A DNA stretch of 39,089 nt from Candidatus Magasanikbacteria bacterium RIFCSPHIGHO2_01_FULL_41_23 (GCA_001782805.1 MFPT01000004.1:1-39089); one strand, 5' to 3'; shown: positions 28,860 through 38,981, counted from the stretch's first letter. Numbers and translations are program-made. Notes: generated from the letters alone by a model not told the origin.

Positions 28860-29336
28860 ATGACGCGGTTGTTCGTCGCCCTCCTGGTTTTGGGGGGTGG
28901 CAGTTTCGTCGGCTGTGATCAGTCGACTTCCAGCTCCACTGATGGAGCACTGGTTGCCGCCAACCATGACATCAACTCGAGTCCGGCGGCGGACTCCAAC
29001 CCCTCGACAAGCTCGGGGCAAGCGACCGCGGGTCAAGATGACCTGGCCACGTCCACTGACGTGGACAACACTGAAGACGGTGTGACTGACTCCCCTGCGG
29101 TTGAGGATTCTGCCTGCGATCCTCTCGCTACGATCTTCCGTGAGGGGATGATGCTGCTGTGTAAGCCATTCGAAGTGGCTTGCTTCCTACATCTGGATCT
29201 GGCATCCTGCCTGTGGTCCTGCGGGGAGTATCCGAATGGAGATCCCCCTCTCCAATCGAAAGACATCCCGCAGGATCCTCTCACCATCACCCCCGAGAAT
29301 CTCGCTAAGGATCAATGCGAAATTCTCAAGGAGTAG
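28860..29336 (+). CDS. Putative secreted lipoprotein, GC-rich cassette
   Basis: 158 residues. A short hydrophobic leader (MTRLFVALLVLGGGSFVGC) ends in a lipobox-like FVGC, so Cys19 is the likely lipidated residue. A Ser/Thr/Asp-rich linker (about 20-85) contains NPSTSSGQATAGQ, which is the in-frame translation of a REP-like repeat (29000-29024). The C-terminal part has six Cys (SACDPL, LLCKPF, VACFLH, ASCLWSC, DQCEIL), probably paired in disulfides outside the cell. AGGAGG lies ahead of the ATG. Codons are GC-rich. No family is recognised; a host-contact or envelope role would be speculation. A strong terminator follows. Confidence 0.7.
   Translation: MTRLFVALLVLGGGSFVGCDQSTSSSTDGALVAANHDINSSPAADSNPSTSSGQATAGQDDLATSTDVDNTEDGVTDSPAVEDSACDPLATIFREGMMLLCKPFEVACFLHLDLASCLWSCGEYPNGDPPLQSKDIPQDPLTITPENLAKDQCEILKE
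29000..29024. repeat. REP-like palindrome inside the lipoprotein gene
   Basis: CCCCTCGACAAGCTCGGGG with flanking CAAGC, in frame as PSTSSGQA. It belongs to the same family as the 39068-39086 copy. Confidence 0.7.
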
Positions 29337-29401
29337 CCGTGACTCTTTCAAAAACACGGCGCAATTCATTGAATTAAATTAATTTAGAATAGTGAATTAA
29401 T

Positions 29402-29433
29402 AAAAATCCCCAAGTACACGGGGATTTTTATTT
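29402..29433 (+). terminator. Rho-independent terminator of the lipoprotein gene
   Basis: AAAAATCCCC (29402-29411), 8-nt loop, GGGGATTTTT (29420-29429), a perfect 10-bp stem with a T-rich tail. It could also act on the minus strand for the giant gene, whose stop is at 29459. Confidence 0.85.
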
Positions 29434-29458
29434 TAATAGTTAATGTGTAATATGAGGT

Positions 29459-32400
29459 TTATGGCACAACCACTATTGTACCTTTATACTTAATGAATGA
29501 ATCAGGGTTAGTTGAGTCACACAGGTCATTTACACCCCCCGTATTTTTTGGTACAGCCGTATAACACCCCGTATTCCCCGCCCCATTACAACTCCCCGTA
29601 CACCATCCCCAGTTATCCAGTATCTGAATTTTGGGTTTGAAGATACAGACAAAAGGATTGGCACTGGCCGTGTATCCTTGTTTTTTAAGGGCATCCCAGA
29701 TTTTTGATTCAATGTTAGTACCCTGACCATTATTCAATTCATTAAATTTATACACATAGTCGGCATCAATATCGGCGTCAGCTTGGGAACACGAATATCC
29801 ATGAACATATTCAAAGTAATTGGCTTCGCAGGCGCGAGTGGAATTACCAAAGTTGTGGCCATTGATGGTACAGGTTTCACTCGTGAGTGGACAATCTTCT
29901 TTAACTAGGCAGGTTACTTGTTTAGAAACGCTACATTCACCGACTTTTGGATTGGGATCAGTATCATCGGTGAGACAGAATGGTTTTTTATTTTTATATT
30001 CTCCGTATTGATTTTGATTGGTAATAAGTCCGTCTCCCCAATTGATCATGACGCGTTTGATGGGCATACGATTGTGGTCGGCAAAGGCAAAGAAGTCGGC
30101 GACTGCAGTTAAACTGCCACGGTTTATGAGGGGATCAGCTAGACCATCTTTATCTATGTCTTCGTTGATGGTGCCATTGTGACGATTGATAGTAAATGCG
30201 TTTGATTCGGCGGGAATACATTTTTGAGTATTGTCGCTGGAATAACAACGGTTTATATTTAATGAATAAATTTGTGGAGGCTGTGCCATTAAAACACTAA
30301 TGTTGTTCGTGCTTGAATCACCAATACCAAGAGCGTATGTTACATCAGACCAACTCACACTCCCAGATTTACTATTAAAATTAAATTCTTTAAAAATTTT
30401 GTTAAATAAATTACCTAGGTGAATTTTACCCTGATAATAGAAAGTCTCATTTTCTGGACCAATCTGACTATAAATTTTAGCATTGGGATTTTCTGGTTTG
30501 TTACACGAATAACTATCCCAAAAACTGTAATTTGATTTCACTACAAGTATTTGTTCAAAACTGACTGCGGTTCCTTTCAGTTTTTGATCTAATACATCAC
30601 CAGTACAACTAAAAAACGCTCCGTCAACAGCAGGATCATCAAAGATGTAATGCCTTAAAACATTCTCCCAACCAGAACTTGAAAGTGAAGTCAAAGAAAG
30701 ATTAAGTGAACCAAATGGAGGAAGATCAACATTGCGATTAATAGAAGGTATATTTGGATTATTACTACTGTAATCAGAATCAGAAAATACGTCTTTCCAT
30801 ACACGATTCGTCCAAGCCTTGTTTCTAGTTACAGCAGAATCAGTAGGATTTTCATCATAAACTTGAACAAATTCAGTACAGCGTGGTTTAAGTTCAACAA
30901 TCTCGGCAAAATACGGAGTCGCAAAAGATACGTCTGATTTCCAGCCAAAATATGTTTCCAGCCATTTATAATTATCAGCGTAGTCAATCTGATTACTACA
31001 ATATTTTTTCACACCATTTTTGTCAAAATTACAATAAATAAGCACAAATGAATGGGTGGGCACGAACGTCCACGAATTTTGATAATTCACTGTATTTTCA
31101 CCAGCCAATTCATCCATCCATCTCTTAAAAAAATCAAGGGGTTTCTTTGCTAAATCTAAATCCTCTTGTCCAAAATGCATTTTGTTTAATTGAGTGCCTT
31201 CATCAGACAAAGCAATTGCGCCGTATATAGTTTCATCTTTATGGTCACCATCCGAAATTTCCATAATCTTAAATACAAATAAACCACTTTGCTTGTTTTC
31301 AAAACCGTTAATGTAGTATGTATACTTATATTTAATATTTTTTAGTGTGGTTGGTCCGTATTCTCCACTAAAATTCGGATCAGTCGTATTTAGTTTATCG
31401 AAGTCGATAGTCATAACCTGAGCTGTATTGATATTTTTCATAATGTTTGGTGGAGCCAAAATCGGACCAAACTTTAGTTTGGCAATTTCATCTTTATACA
31501 TCGTAACATCGCTAGTTATATTGTAACTTTTTCCATATTGCGTAGTTGTCTTAAAAAAAGATATTTCCGATTCTGGAAAATCACTAGGTTTTTCATATTT
31601 TGAAATACTAAGCTTAGTGCATTGACCTTCGACTGTTGTCTGAGGACAAGAAGACCAAGATTGTTGATATTTATAAACAGTTGGACAATAATATTGCCCA
31701 GTTTCTGGATCTTGTTGTTCTGGTCCTTCGCAAAATTTTTGTCCCCCTTTTATATCAGGTTCACTTTTAACAGACACAGTCCTCTCTTTTAAAAAAGTAA
31801 AATACGTATTAAACGAAAGTCCTGATGTAAACAAAACAACAGCACTGGAATTGGTAACTGAAAAATTCTTGGTAGGAATTTTATTTTTTCCTTGTGTATC
31901 AAAATCCTGTGGAGACATAAAACCATTTTCACCAGGCTTAGGGAAACTTGTTTCGTTATACACGCCTGAAGTAAAGGAGCCATCCGTTCCAACAATTGTG
32001 TAAGCATTGTCCGTGATGTTTGGAAATGGTTTTAATTCTGCACCAGACCATGCCCACATTTGGGCTACAGCGTAAGAACGATTTTTAAAATCATCTGGAT
32101 TGGATATATTTTTATAAGCACCTGTATAGGAATTTAAATTGTTAAATGGATAATCATCCGCTGGATTAAAATTATTGGGAAAACTATTTGTATTCAACAC
32201 CCCCAATCCATTCCCACTCGCCTCAGTACAATACACTTTTCCAAATTCACCGATTTTTTCACCGGTAACACTCAATTTGACCGCATCTTCTGCGGGATAA
32301 TAGCCAGCTCCGGGAAATTTGTTATATTGATCAAAATTCGTCGCCGCCGTATCAGTGGGTAACCACGTAAGACAAGCATATTCATTGGTTGCGAGATTAA

Positions 32401-35400
32401 TCGGACGACTAAAATCGCGTTCCAAACAAAAACCGCGCAAACCAGTGTGCGTTTCCACATCACGCACTCGACTACAGACTCCGGGAATAGTAACTGCGCC
32501 AGCTGCGCCAGCACTACTGCATTCCGCGTCATTATTACAAGCTTGACCCGCTTTATCACCCACCAAATCCGAACAAATACCTTGGGGATACTCGGTGGTG
32601 TTCGCGGTGCGATAATCAGTTACGCCATTTTTGTAGGTTATTTTTTTGTACTCGCACGAACAATCACCATTTTGGCAATAATTGGCGCGCTCAAAACCGG
32701 AAAGATTTGCTTGAGACTCAAGACGAGTATACTTGGGATCTATTTGATTGATAGCAAAAGCCTGATATTTTTTCCCTTCATCCAAATTTTCTATAATACT
32801 ACTGGCAAACGGACTGGTTTTTTCGGGAAAGGCTTTGCATGATCCGATTTCCAAATATTTGGCGGCAGTGGTTGTGGAATTTACGGTATCGGGGAATGAG
32901 CCGTACAATGGATAAATACATTTTTTCTCATAACATCGTCCGCCAAAATCATTAAAACCACATTTTGCCCATTCATTTTTACTTTTACAACTATAGGTTT
33001 CAATATCGATCTGATTATTCCCCAAAACAGCCGGATTGAACAAAAATGCCAAATAAGCCACTGCGTCACCATCAAACACGACTGAAATGGTGTTACCAAT
33101 CCGATATTTATTAAATAATGAATAGCCGGAATAATCTTCACCATACCAAGAAACATCGCGGCCAACATAGGCCTCTTCGGTCAAACGATTAATGTCATCG
33201 GTGCTGAGTGGACTCCAATTAGTGCAACTGGAGCCAACTTCAGTGGCGCGACAGGCTTTATATTGAGCGCAAATGGTGCGTTGTTTTCCGGTTTGATCAG
33301 TCACGCGCACTTTGTCTTTGCATCCCAGCCATTCGCTACAGGATCGGTCACGATTAACTTTCAGTAAAACATTGGTGTCAGTCGCGCCGGTAGTAATAGG
33401 GTCAATCGGTCCATATTTATCAGTGCCTTGGGCATTGACGCCATCACTTATTTTATATGTTTCGGCCGCGTTGTATCTTAATGTGGGATTATTGGTCGCA
33501 TTAAAAAGCGCGCAACCTTGTTTGAGATTAACTTTGCCCTCACATTGTCCCGCGTCTTGGAGTAATTTTTGGTTAAAAATAACATAATACGATTTACCGG
33601 AGTCGAGGGGCTTGCCCTGAGCGTAGTCGAGGGGCTTGCCCTGAGCGTAGTCGAGGGGATCAATTAATTCCGTGCATTGATTATATTGTTCGGCGCAACG
33701 GCCAACCGCGCCATTATATTCGGCTGATTTATTTGACCAAATGCCATATTCGCCTCCAGCAATTAAATAATTACTGTAACAAGGCACAGCGCCAACGCCG
33801 GTACATGATTCACCGCTTTCACAATCACTGGTTTCTTTACATAAATTATTGCTACTGCTTTTGGCCGGATCAGTGGCGCTACATTTGCCCACTCCTTCTT
33901 GGAACCAGCCCGCATACTCAAATCCTTTGGTTTTTTCTTTGTATGAACAAATTGCCGATCCCGAAGCAGTGGGATCTTTAAAATAATCAATATTATTGTC
34001 TGATTTAAAAGCACTGCAACCAAGCTGTTCTTGCGCACACAAAATTTGCTCATAATTTTCCGGATTATTTTTTATATAACTTTCCGTAAATTTATACGCG
34101 CTTGTGGCTGTGCTGTTGGGAATTATATGATCTTCCAACGCGATTTTTTGACAGCCAACGTTACTCGTATCACAGGCATAACGTTGACGATAACTTAAAT
34201 AAATGGGTGAACTCGTGGGAGTATCGGCCGGTATAATTATGGTTGATTTAACAATGGTGCTTGGCACTTGAGTTAATAACGCCGTATAGACGGCTGATTC
34301 CAACGCGACTTTTGGGATAAAACAACCGGTTTCTCCGAACAGCACATCACAAGAACCAAGTTCATTGGAACCAACTTTTAAAGTACATTTGGTATTTTGC
34401 GTTCCTGTACACCACAAATTAAAAGCCGTGGTGTCGTGTTCATTAACAGTATTCTGCAAATCATAGAATGCGGTACAGCCCACAGCGTCTTCTCGGCACA
34501 GTCGATCAAAACCGGTAATGGCCAAGGGATTATTTAGACTGTCAGTATACGCGCGACAACCCAAAGCGCTCCCCGGCAAACCATCGGTGGGATTGGCATC
34601 ACAGGTTAACGGAACATCGGCCTGAACAGTTGTTCCATTATCCAAAGCAACCACTTGTTTCCAAGAATTTTTAATTAAATAGAGTTTTTCTTTTACTTTT
34701 GTCAGACGAAGATTATCCAAATAATACGCGCCGTTTACTCCGGACATTGCAGTACGAGTAATACGCAAAACTATTTTGCGAGTGCCATCGCCGGTAAATT
34801 GAACCGGACCAACCCGATATGATTGCCAAGTTTGACTAATCGGTACTTTGACGGTTTGAGCGGTTACGGGATCATAAGTAAAATTACCAACAATTTTATC
34901 CGTTGAGGGAGTAACTCCTTTTTCCACAAAAGAAATTTCCAAATTTTGTTGTACGCCGCGAGACCAAAATTCCAACTCATAAAATTTATCTGTTTCCAGC
35001 GTGCTCGTAACAAATGTATATTCAGCCTGATCAATATTTATTTCCAAAGAGTTTTGACCAACGGTCAATGATTCCGGTTTGACCAGTAAACCCGAACTCC
35101 ATCCGGCCAAAAGATCAGTCAACGCAGTCGGTGAATTATCTTCCGGCTCAAATTTTTGTTCCGATATGCTTTGAATGGTATTGGCGGCCGGACCAGTGTA
35201 CGCGCGACAATTGTTGGCTTCCGGCACGCAGGAATTATTTTTACCCGGCTGAGATGTTGTCCAATAAATACAAACGCCATTGTTATATATGCCGCCATTG
35301 TAACAGAGTTGGCATTTTTGTAGAGCAGGAGCTCCATCATCCCATTTGCCACCTTTGGCCTCACACATTAATTCATTCTGCTGACTTAAGGCCAAATCTA

Positions 35401-38326
35401 TGCGCAAAATACTTTCGGTCTTGCGCAATGGATGACAGGCCGGAGAAACAACAATGGTTTTACTAAGCAAACGATAGAACACTTTACCTGATTCATCATA
35501 AAGAGCGCGACAATCGGGTTTTGGCGCTCCTTGGACATAGGCATTTTTGAGCGCGGCTTCGTAACTGGTTTTATTACAATCAAGATAATTGGCAATAATA
35601 ACACTCTGACTATCGTCAACATAGGCGGGTGAGCCGGCACTAAATTCGGCTTTTATACCGGTATACGATGGAACAGTATCAATGCCGGTCAAATAAACCA
35701 AATAGTTGGTGTTGTAACGATCAGTCTTATCACTGCTTATCGGACGTAATTTATAATTTTGGATAACATAGCCGAGACTGGCTGAACCTTCCCATGAATA
35801 AAACGTTTTTTCATTGGTGCCGGTTGGCTTTTCGCAATATTCCAAATCAGAATAATACTCCAATTTTTCCCCACCGGCTCCGGCTTCATCTACATTGGTA
35901 AACTCAGCACATCCTTCATACTGTGACAGACAACTTTTTGCCTGACTGGGTATAAACTGCAAAGGGAAAACAGCCGGTTCAAACGCGCCTTTGTCCACGG
36001 GAATTTCTTGTTTAAACGTGTCATATCCAATACATTGAGCCGAACATTGATTGGCGCCCACAATACCGGTTATTGTGTCTGCATCATTGTCGGTAACCGG
36101 TTTATACGCTTCACATCCGGCTTCATCTTTGGTACAAGCCGGAGCAAATGGTTTACACAGACCAGTGTCTTTATTATTTATTGGACGCTTAAGCAGTTCG
36201 GCAATGTCACCATCATTATCCGGCCAAACTTTTTTATTGGAAATATGATTGGTTATTAAATAACAACTGTCAAATAAAGTGTTCGGAGCTTTTTTAAGAT
36301 AGGCTAGACGATCTTGGCCGCTAACTGGTACGGCTCGGGATAAAACACTGCAACCATCAGCCGAAGCCGGACACGTATAATTTTTTATTGAGTCATTAAA
36401 ATAAATCGCCGGATTCTTGCCTGTACTTATTTCATTGGTTTTATTCACTGACTGACCGGTATTGCGCCATGTTCCGTCGGATTTTGGTTCAGTGCTATAG
36501 ACTCTGCAACCAACTGATTGAGCATTGCATTGGCCAAACTCTACAGTCCGAGACAAATAAGACACGCGCGAATTATTTGCCGTGTTAGTATAAGTGGTGC
36601 AAGTGTTGTACTGTGCGGGACAGATTGATCCGCCAAAACGCCAAGTATTTTTTTCGCGCAAACAATAGCCGTAATCACCTAAACATTGGCCTTTTTCATC
36701 TTCTTTAAGACAAGTGGAAATTCCCACACATTCTTCCCGACGAGCCGGATTGCCACTGGCCAATAATTTGGGACCAAACACTTTGGCATCACAGCGCGGT
36801 TCGGGCAAACGAAGAATCCAGTCCGGATCAATCAAATGACAAAACGGATGCTCCAGACTTGGTTGACCGTTCGGATCACAATCATAAAATCCGGCCACTA
36901 CTTTGCCCAATGTCCAATTTTGCAATTGATCCGGATCAGCTTTGGCCGCGGCAATTTCAAAACCGAGCGGAACAATACGAGCACGCCGTAATTTTTGGAT
37001 ATTGGAATAACAATAATAATTATCATTGTAACATTTGCGCGGATTGGTATTATATTCATGACTCGGAGGAACTAAAGCCCAGTCAGGATGTAACAAAAAA
37101 TTATTTTTGGCATCCATGGCCTCGCGGATTGTCAAAGCCTTGCCGGTATTTGCCCGTTTAATCGCATCTCTAAACCCGGGATCAAGCACACAATTATTTA
37201 AACCGGGGTTATCCGGATTTAGACAATCACTCATTTCTTCCAGCAATGGATACGTGGTTAATTGTTGAGTGGGAATGGCAGTAAACAAAAAATTAAAGGC
37301 ATTCTGCGCCGCGGCTTTGTTATTATTAATCACGCCAGCATATTCACTAAAAGCCGAAGACACTGCGCTTTCTGTGGCCGCGCCACCACCGGACGAAGAA
37401 TCAGGCAATATACCTTCGGTCATAATGGTTTGCATGACTTGGGAAACTAGCGTATTCACAAATACTCCGGCGGCCGCGGGAATTACTTGCCACAGACCTG
37501 CTCCATAAATACCCGCGATTTGTTGTGAAGAAAGATCTGCTTGATTTTTACCGGTCAAAGCTTTGGTTTCTTCGCGAATCACATCGGCCGGAGTTTTGAT
37601 ATTGCCGGAAATCAAATCAGTGACTGCTTTGTATCCACCACCTTCTTCGCGCGAAGTTTTGGCTCCTGTTTTGGCATTTGCATTTATTCTGTCGACTTTG
37701 CTAATAAGGCCAAACGCCACACCAAAATCCGATTGATCTACTTTTAAAGATCGCACAAAAGCCTGTGACGCAAAATCACCGGCCTTTTCATCAAAATTTT
37801 CAAAACCTTTTTCCCAACTGGTTTTAAAATCGTTCCAACTGCATTTTGGAGTTGGACCGCCGCCCGCTCCCGGATCAGCATACAATTTTCTAATTCCTAC
37901 TTGCAAAAATATCTGAAACTTTAAATCCGGAGGTTTACACAAATCAAGACCAAGCGGTGAGCCAAATTGTTCAATGGCAGAAGCCGCGCTATCAAGCGCC
38001 ACTTCGGAAAAATAAGCCGCAGCGCCTTTATTAAAAGCGAGTGCTCCTTGACCTTTTCCTCCGGACGCAATATACGTGGCTGTATCATAAGCCAATTTGC
38101 GCATAAAATAAGAAAAGCCGTTTACCAATGCGCCGAGAGATGCCGACAAAAGACCTTCGGTAATTGAATCACTAATATCCTTTTGAACCAATTTGGCCAC
38201 AACATCAGGCGCCCCAACGGCCAAGACTGCTTGTGGAATAAACACACCCAAAACTTGAACTGACAAAAAAAATGATACTGCCAGACTGATGGTTATTTTT
38301 TTGGTTTGTTTCCCAAGTTTATACAT
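29459..38326 (-). CDS. Giant secreted Cys-rich surface protein
   Basis: 2955 residues. An N-terminal signal peptide (basic start, hydrophobic stretch, likely cleavage after QAVLA, about residue 36) exports it. The first ~350 residues are helical with hydrophobic stretches (GIYGAGLWQVIPAAAGVFVN). From about residue 550 to 1750 a short motif C-x6-C, mostly C-x5-G-C-x-x-aromatic, recurs at least nine times (for example CNAQSVGC, CPASADGC, CTKDEAGC, CLSQYEGC, CREDAVGC, CDTSNVGC, CAQEQLGC). Around 1072-1215 a jelly-roll carbohydrate-binding-like segment is seen (YELEFWSRG ... SYRVGPVQF ... YYLDNLRL). Near 2760 a PKD-like INWGDG appears, followed by a last Cys-rich domain. A 24-nt tandem REP-like repeat is in frame at about 1556-1576. 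I infer an adhesin or envelope-spanning structural protein. It follows the 38330 gene by 3 nt. Confidence 0.8.
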   Translation of the reverse strand: MYKLGKQTKKITISLAVSFFLSVQVLGVFIPQAVLAVGAPDVVAKLVQKDISDSITEGLLSASLGALVNGFSYFMRKLAYDTATYIASGGKGQGALAFNKGAAAYFSEVALDSAASAIEQFGSPLGLDLCKPPDLKFQIFLQVGIRKLYADPGAGGGPTPKCSWNDFKTSWEKGFENFDEKAGDFASQAFVRSLKVDQSDFGVAFGLISKVDRINANAKTGAKTSREEGGGYKAVTDLISGNIKTPADVIREETKALTGKNQADLSSQQIAGIYGAGLWQVIPAAAGVFVNTLVSQVMQTIMTEGILPDSSSGGGAATESAVSSAFSEYAGVINNNKAAAQNAFNFLFTAIPTQQLTTYPLLEEMSDCLNPDNPGLNNCVLDPGFRDAIKRANTGKALTIREAMDAKNNFLLHPDWALVPPSHEYNTNPRKCYNDNYYCYSNIQKLRRARIVPLGFEIAAAKADPDQLQNWTLGKVVAGFYDCDPNGQPSLEHPFCHLIDPDWILRLPEPRCDAKVFGPKLLASGNPARREECVGISTCLKEDEKGQCLGDYGYCLREKNTWRFGGSICPAQYNTCTTYTNTANNSRVSYLSRTVEFGQCNAQSVGCRVYSTEPKSDGTWRNTGQSVNKTNEISTGKNPAIYFNDSIKNYTCPASADGCSVLSRAVPVSGQDRLAYLKKAPNTLFDSCYLITNHISNKKVWPDNDGDIAELLKRPINNKDTGLCKPFAPACTKDEAGCEAYKPVTDNDADTITGIVGANQCSAQCIGYDTFKQEIPVDKGAFEPAVFPLQFIPSQAKSCLSQYEGCAEFTNVDEAGAGGEKLEYYSDLEYCEKPTGTNEKTFYSWEGSASLGYVIQNYKLRPISSDKTDRYNTNYLVYLTGIDTVPSYTGIKAEFSAGSPAYVDDSQSVIIANYLDCNKTSYEAALKNAYVQGAPKPDCRALYDESGKVFYRLLSKTIVVSPACHPLRKTESILRIDLALSQQNELMCEAKGGKWDDGAPALQKCQLCYNGGIYNNGVCIYWTTSQPGKNNSCVPEANNCRAYTGPAANTIQSISEQKFEPEDNSPTALTDLLAGWSSGLLVKPESLTVGQNSLEINIDQAEYTFVTSTLETDKFYELEFWSRGVQQNLEISFVEKGVTPSTDKIVGNFTYDPVTAQTVKVPISQTWQSYRVGPVQFTGDGTRKIVLRITRTAMSGVNGAYYLDNLRLTKVKEKLYLIKNSWKQVVALDNGTTVQADVPLTCDANPTDGLPGSALGCRAYTDSLNNPLAITGFDRLCREDAVGCTAFYDLQNTVNEHDTTAFNLWCTGTQNTKCTLKVGSNELGSCDVLFGETGCFIPKVALESAVYTALLTQVPSTIVKSTIIIPADTPTSSPIYLSYRQRYACDTSNVGCQKIALEDHIIPNSTATSAYKFTESYIKNNPENYEQILCAQEQLGCSAFKSDNNIDYFKDPTASGSAICSYKEKTKGFEYAGWFQEGVGKCSATDPAKSSSNNLCKETSDCESGESCTGVGAVPCYSNYLIAGGEYGIWSNKSAEYNGAVGRCAEQYNQCTELIDPLDYAQGKPLDYAQGKPLDSGKSYYVIFNQKLLQDAGQCEGKVNLKQGCALFNATNNPTLRYNAAETYKISDGVNAQGTDKYGPIDPITTGATDTNVLLKVNRDRSCSEWLGCKDKVRVTDQTGKQRTICAQYKACRATEVGSSCTNWSPLSTDDINRLTEEAYVGRDVSWYGEDYSGYSLFNKYRIGNTISVVFDGDAVAYLAFLFNPAVLGNNQIDIETYSCKSKNEWAKCGFNDFGGRCYEKKCIYPLYGSFPDTVNSTTTAAKYLEIGSCKAFPEKTSPFASSIIENLDEGKKYQAFAINQIDPKYTRLESQANLSGFERANYCQNGDCSCEYKKITYKNGVTDYRTANTTEYPQGICSDLVGDKAGQACNNDAECSSAGAAGAVTIPGVCSRVRDVETHTGLRGFCLERDFSRPINLATNEYACLTWLPTDTAATNFDQYNKFPGAGYYPAEDAVKLSVTGEKIGEFGKVYCTEASGNGLGVLNTNSFPNNFNPADDYPFNNLNSYTGAYKNISNPDDFKNRSYAVAQMWAWSGAELKPFPNITDNAYTIVGTDGSFTSGVYNETSFPKPGENGFMSPQDFDTQGKNKIPTKNFSVTNSSAVVLFTSGLSFNTYFTFLKERTVSVKSEPDIKGGQKFCEGPEQQDPETGQYYCPTVYKYQQSWSSCPQTTVEGQCTKLSISKYEKPSDFPESEISFFKTTTQYGKSYNITSDVTMYKDEIAKLKFGPILAPPNIMKNINTAQVMTIDFDKLNTTDPNFSGEYGPTTLKNIKYKYTYYINGFENKQSGLFVFKIMEISDGDHKDETIYGAIALSDEGTQLNKMHFGQEDLDLAKKPLDFFKRWMDELAGENTVNYQNSWTFVPTHSFVLIYCNFDKNGVKKYCSNQIDYADNYKWLETYFGWKSDVSFATPYFAEIVELKPRCTEFVQVYDENPTDSAVTRNKAWTNRVWKDVFSDSDYSSNNPNIPSINRNVDLPPFGSLNLSLTSLSSSGWENVLRHYIFDDPAVDGAFFSCTGDVLDQKLKGTAVSFEQILVVKSNYSFWDSYSCNKPENPNAKIYSQIGPENETFYYQGKIHLGNLFNKIFKEFNFNSKSGSVSWSDVTYALGIGDSSTNNISVLMAQPPQIYSLNINRCYSSDNTQKCIPAESNAFTINRHNGTINEDIDKDGLADPLINRGSLTAVADFFAFADHNRMPIKRVMINWGDGLITNQNQYGEYKNKKPFCLTDDTDPNPKVGECSVSKQVTCLVKEDCPLTSETCTINGHNFGNSTRACEANYFEYVHGYSCSQADADIDADYVYKFNELNNGQGTNIESKIWDALKKQGYTASANPFVCIFKPKIQILDNWGWCTGSCNGAGNTGCYTAVPKNTGGVNDLCDSTNPDSFIKYKGTIVVVP
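33601..33658. repeat. 24-nt tandem REP-like repeat, in frame
   Basis: Two identical 24-nt units (33601-33624, 33625-33648) plus a 10-nt partial. Each unit contains the GTCGAGGGG...CCCTGAGC palindrome arms. Being 24 nt it keeps the reading frame and encodes two copies of an eight-residue unit, PLDYAQGK, in the giant protein. Confidence 0.9.
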
Positions 38327-38329
38327 AGT

Positions 38330-38971
38330 TTAAGGAGACACGACACTGCCGGGATTAAGAAAAAGTTTCTCTGCCATTTTTTGTAACGTGACGTCATCAA
38401 TCTTTCCCAATGTGGCCGCGTCAATTTTCCCCGTACTCAATAATACCGTGCGCAATTGCGCGGGATTGGAAATTAATTCTTCCAGTTCAACCTTGGACTG
38501 ACTCGTGTCTTGCACAGAAAGTTTTTCCGTTATGCCCAGAACATTACTTGGGGTCAACGATTCATTAATAAGTGGCGAAGCAATTGTTGATGACGGAGTG
38601 ATGGGCATGGCATCGGCTAAAGAACAAACGTCTCCTTCGGCACAGAGCGGATCAGTGCCTTTTTCAATTTCCATTTTGTCATTGATCTCATCGGAATCAG
38701 TATCCGGCAAATACGGACTGGTTTCATATTGATTCAATTCATCGTAATCGCTTAGACCATCATGATCCGTATCAATATTTTTTAAGCGAGTTTCTTCGTT
38801 GGTACTAACTCCGACCAATGAATTTTTGGTCGCTTTGATCACAAACGGTCCATAAATGGTATTGCGCAATTGTAGACCACCCAAACCTATGGTTAGTATA
38901 GCAAAAATGAGCATGAAGATAAATCCTACTTTTTGCTCACGCGTGAACGACGATGCGGGCGAATGTTCCAT
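38330..38971 (-). CDS. Membrane protein with thrombospondin-type-3-like Ca-binding repeats
   Basis: 213 residues. One membrane segment (VGFIFMLIFAILTIGLGGLQL, about 15-35) anchors the protein. The extracellular part has an Asp-rich stretch, DTDHDGLSDYDELNQYETSP followed by LPDTDSDEINDKMEIEKGTDPL (about 67-110), of the calcium-binding thrombospondin-3 / dockerin-like type. The remaining C-terminal ~100 residues are Ser/Leu-rich with no clear domain. It is the first gene of a two-gene unit with the giant secreted protein and may help display or anchor it; that role is an inference from position. Confidence 0.75.
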   Translation of the reverse strand: MEHSPASSFTREQKVGFIFMLIFAILTIGLGGLQLRNTIYGPFVIKATKNSLVGVSTNEETRLKNIDTDHDGLSDYDELNQYETSPYLPDTDSDEINDKMEIEKGTDPLCAEGDVCSLADAMPITPSSTIASPLINESLTPSNVLGITEKLSVQDTSQSKVELEELISNPAQLRTVLLSTGKIDAATLGKIDDVTLQKMAEKLFLNPGSVVSP

Positions 38972-38981
38972 GGTATTGTTA

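Noticed and set aside
33595..33660. CRISPR-like repeat
   Set aside because: It consists of contiguous tandem 24-nt units without spacers inside an open reading frame. No cas genes are present.
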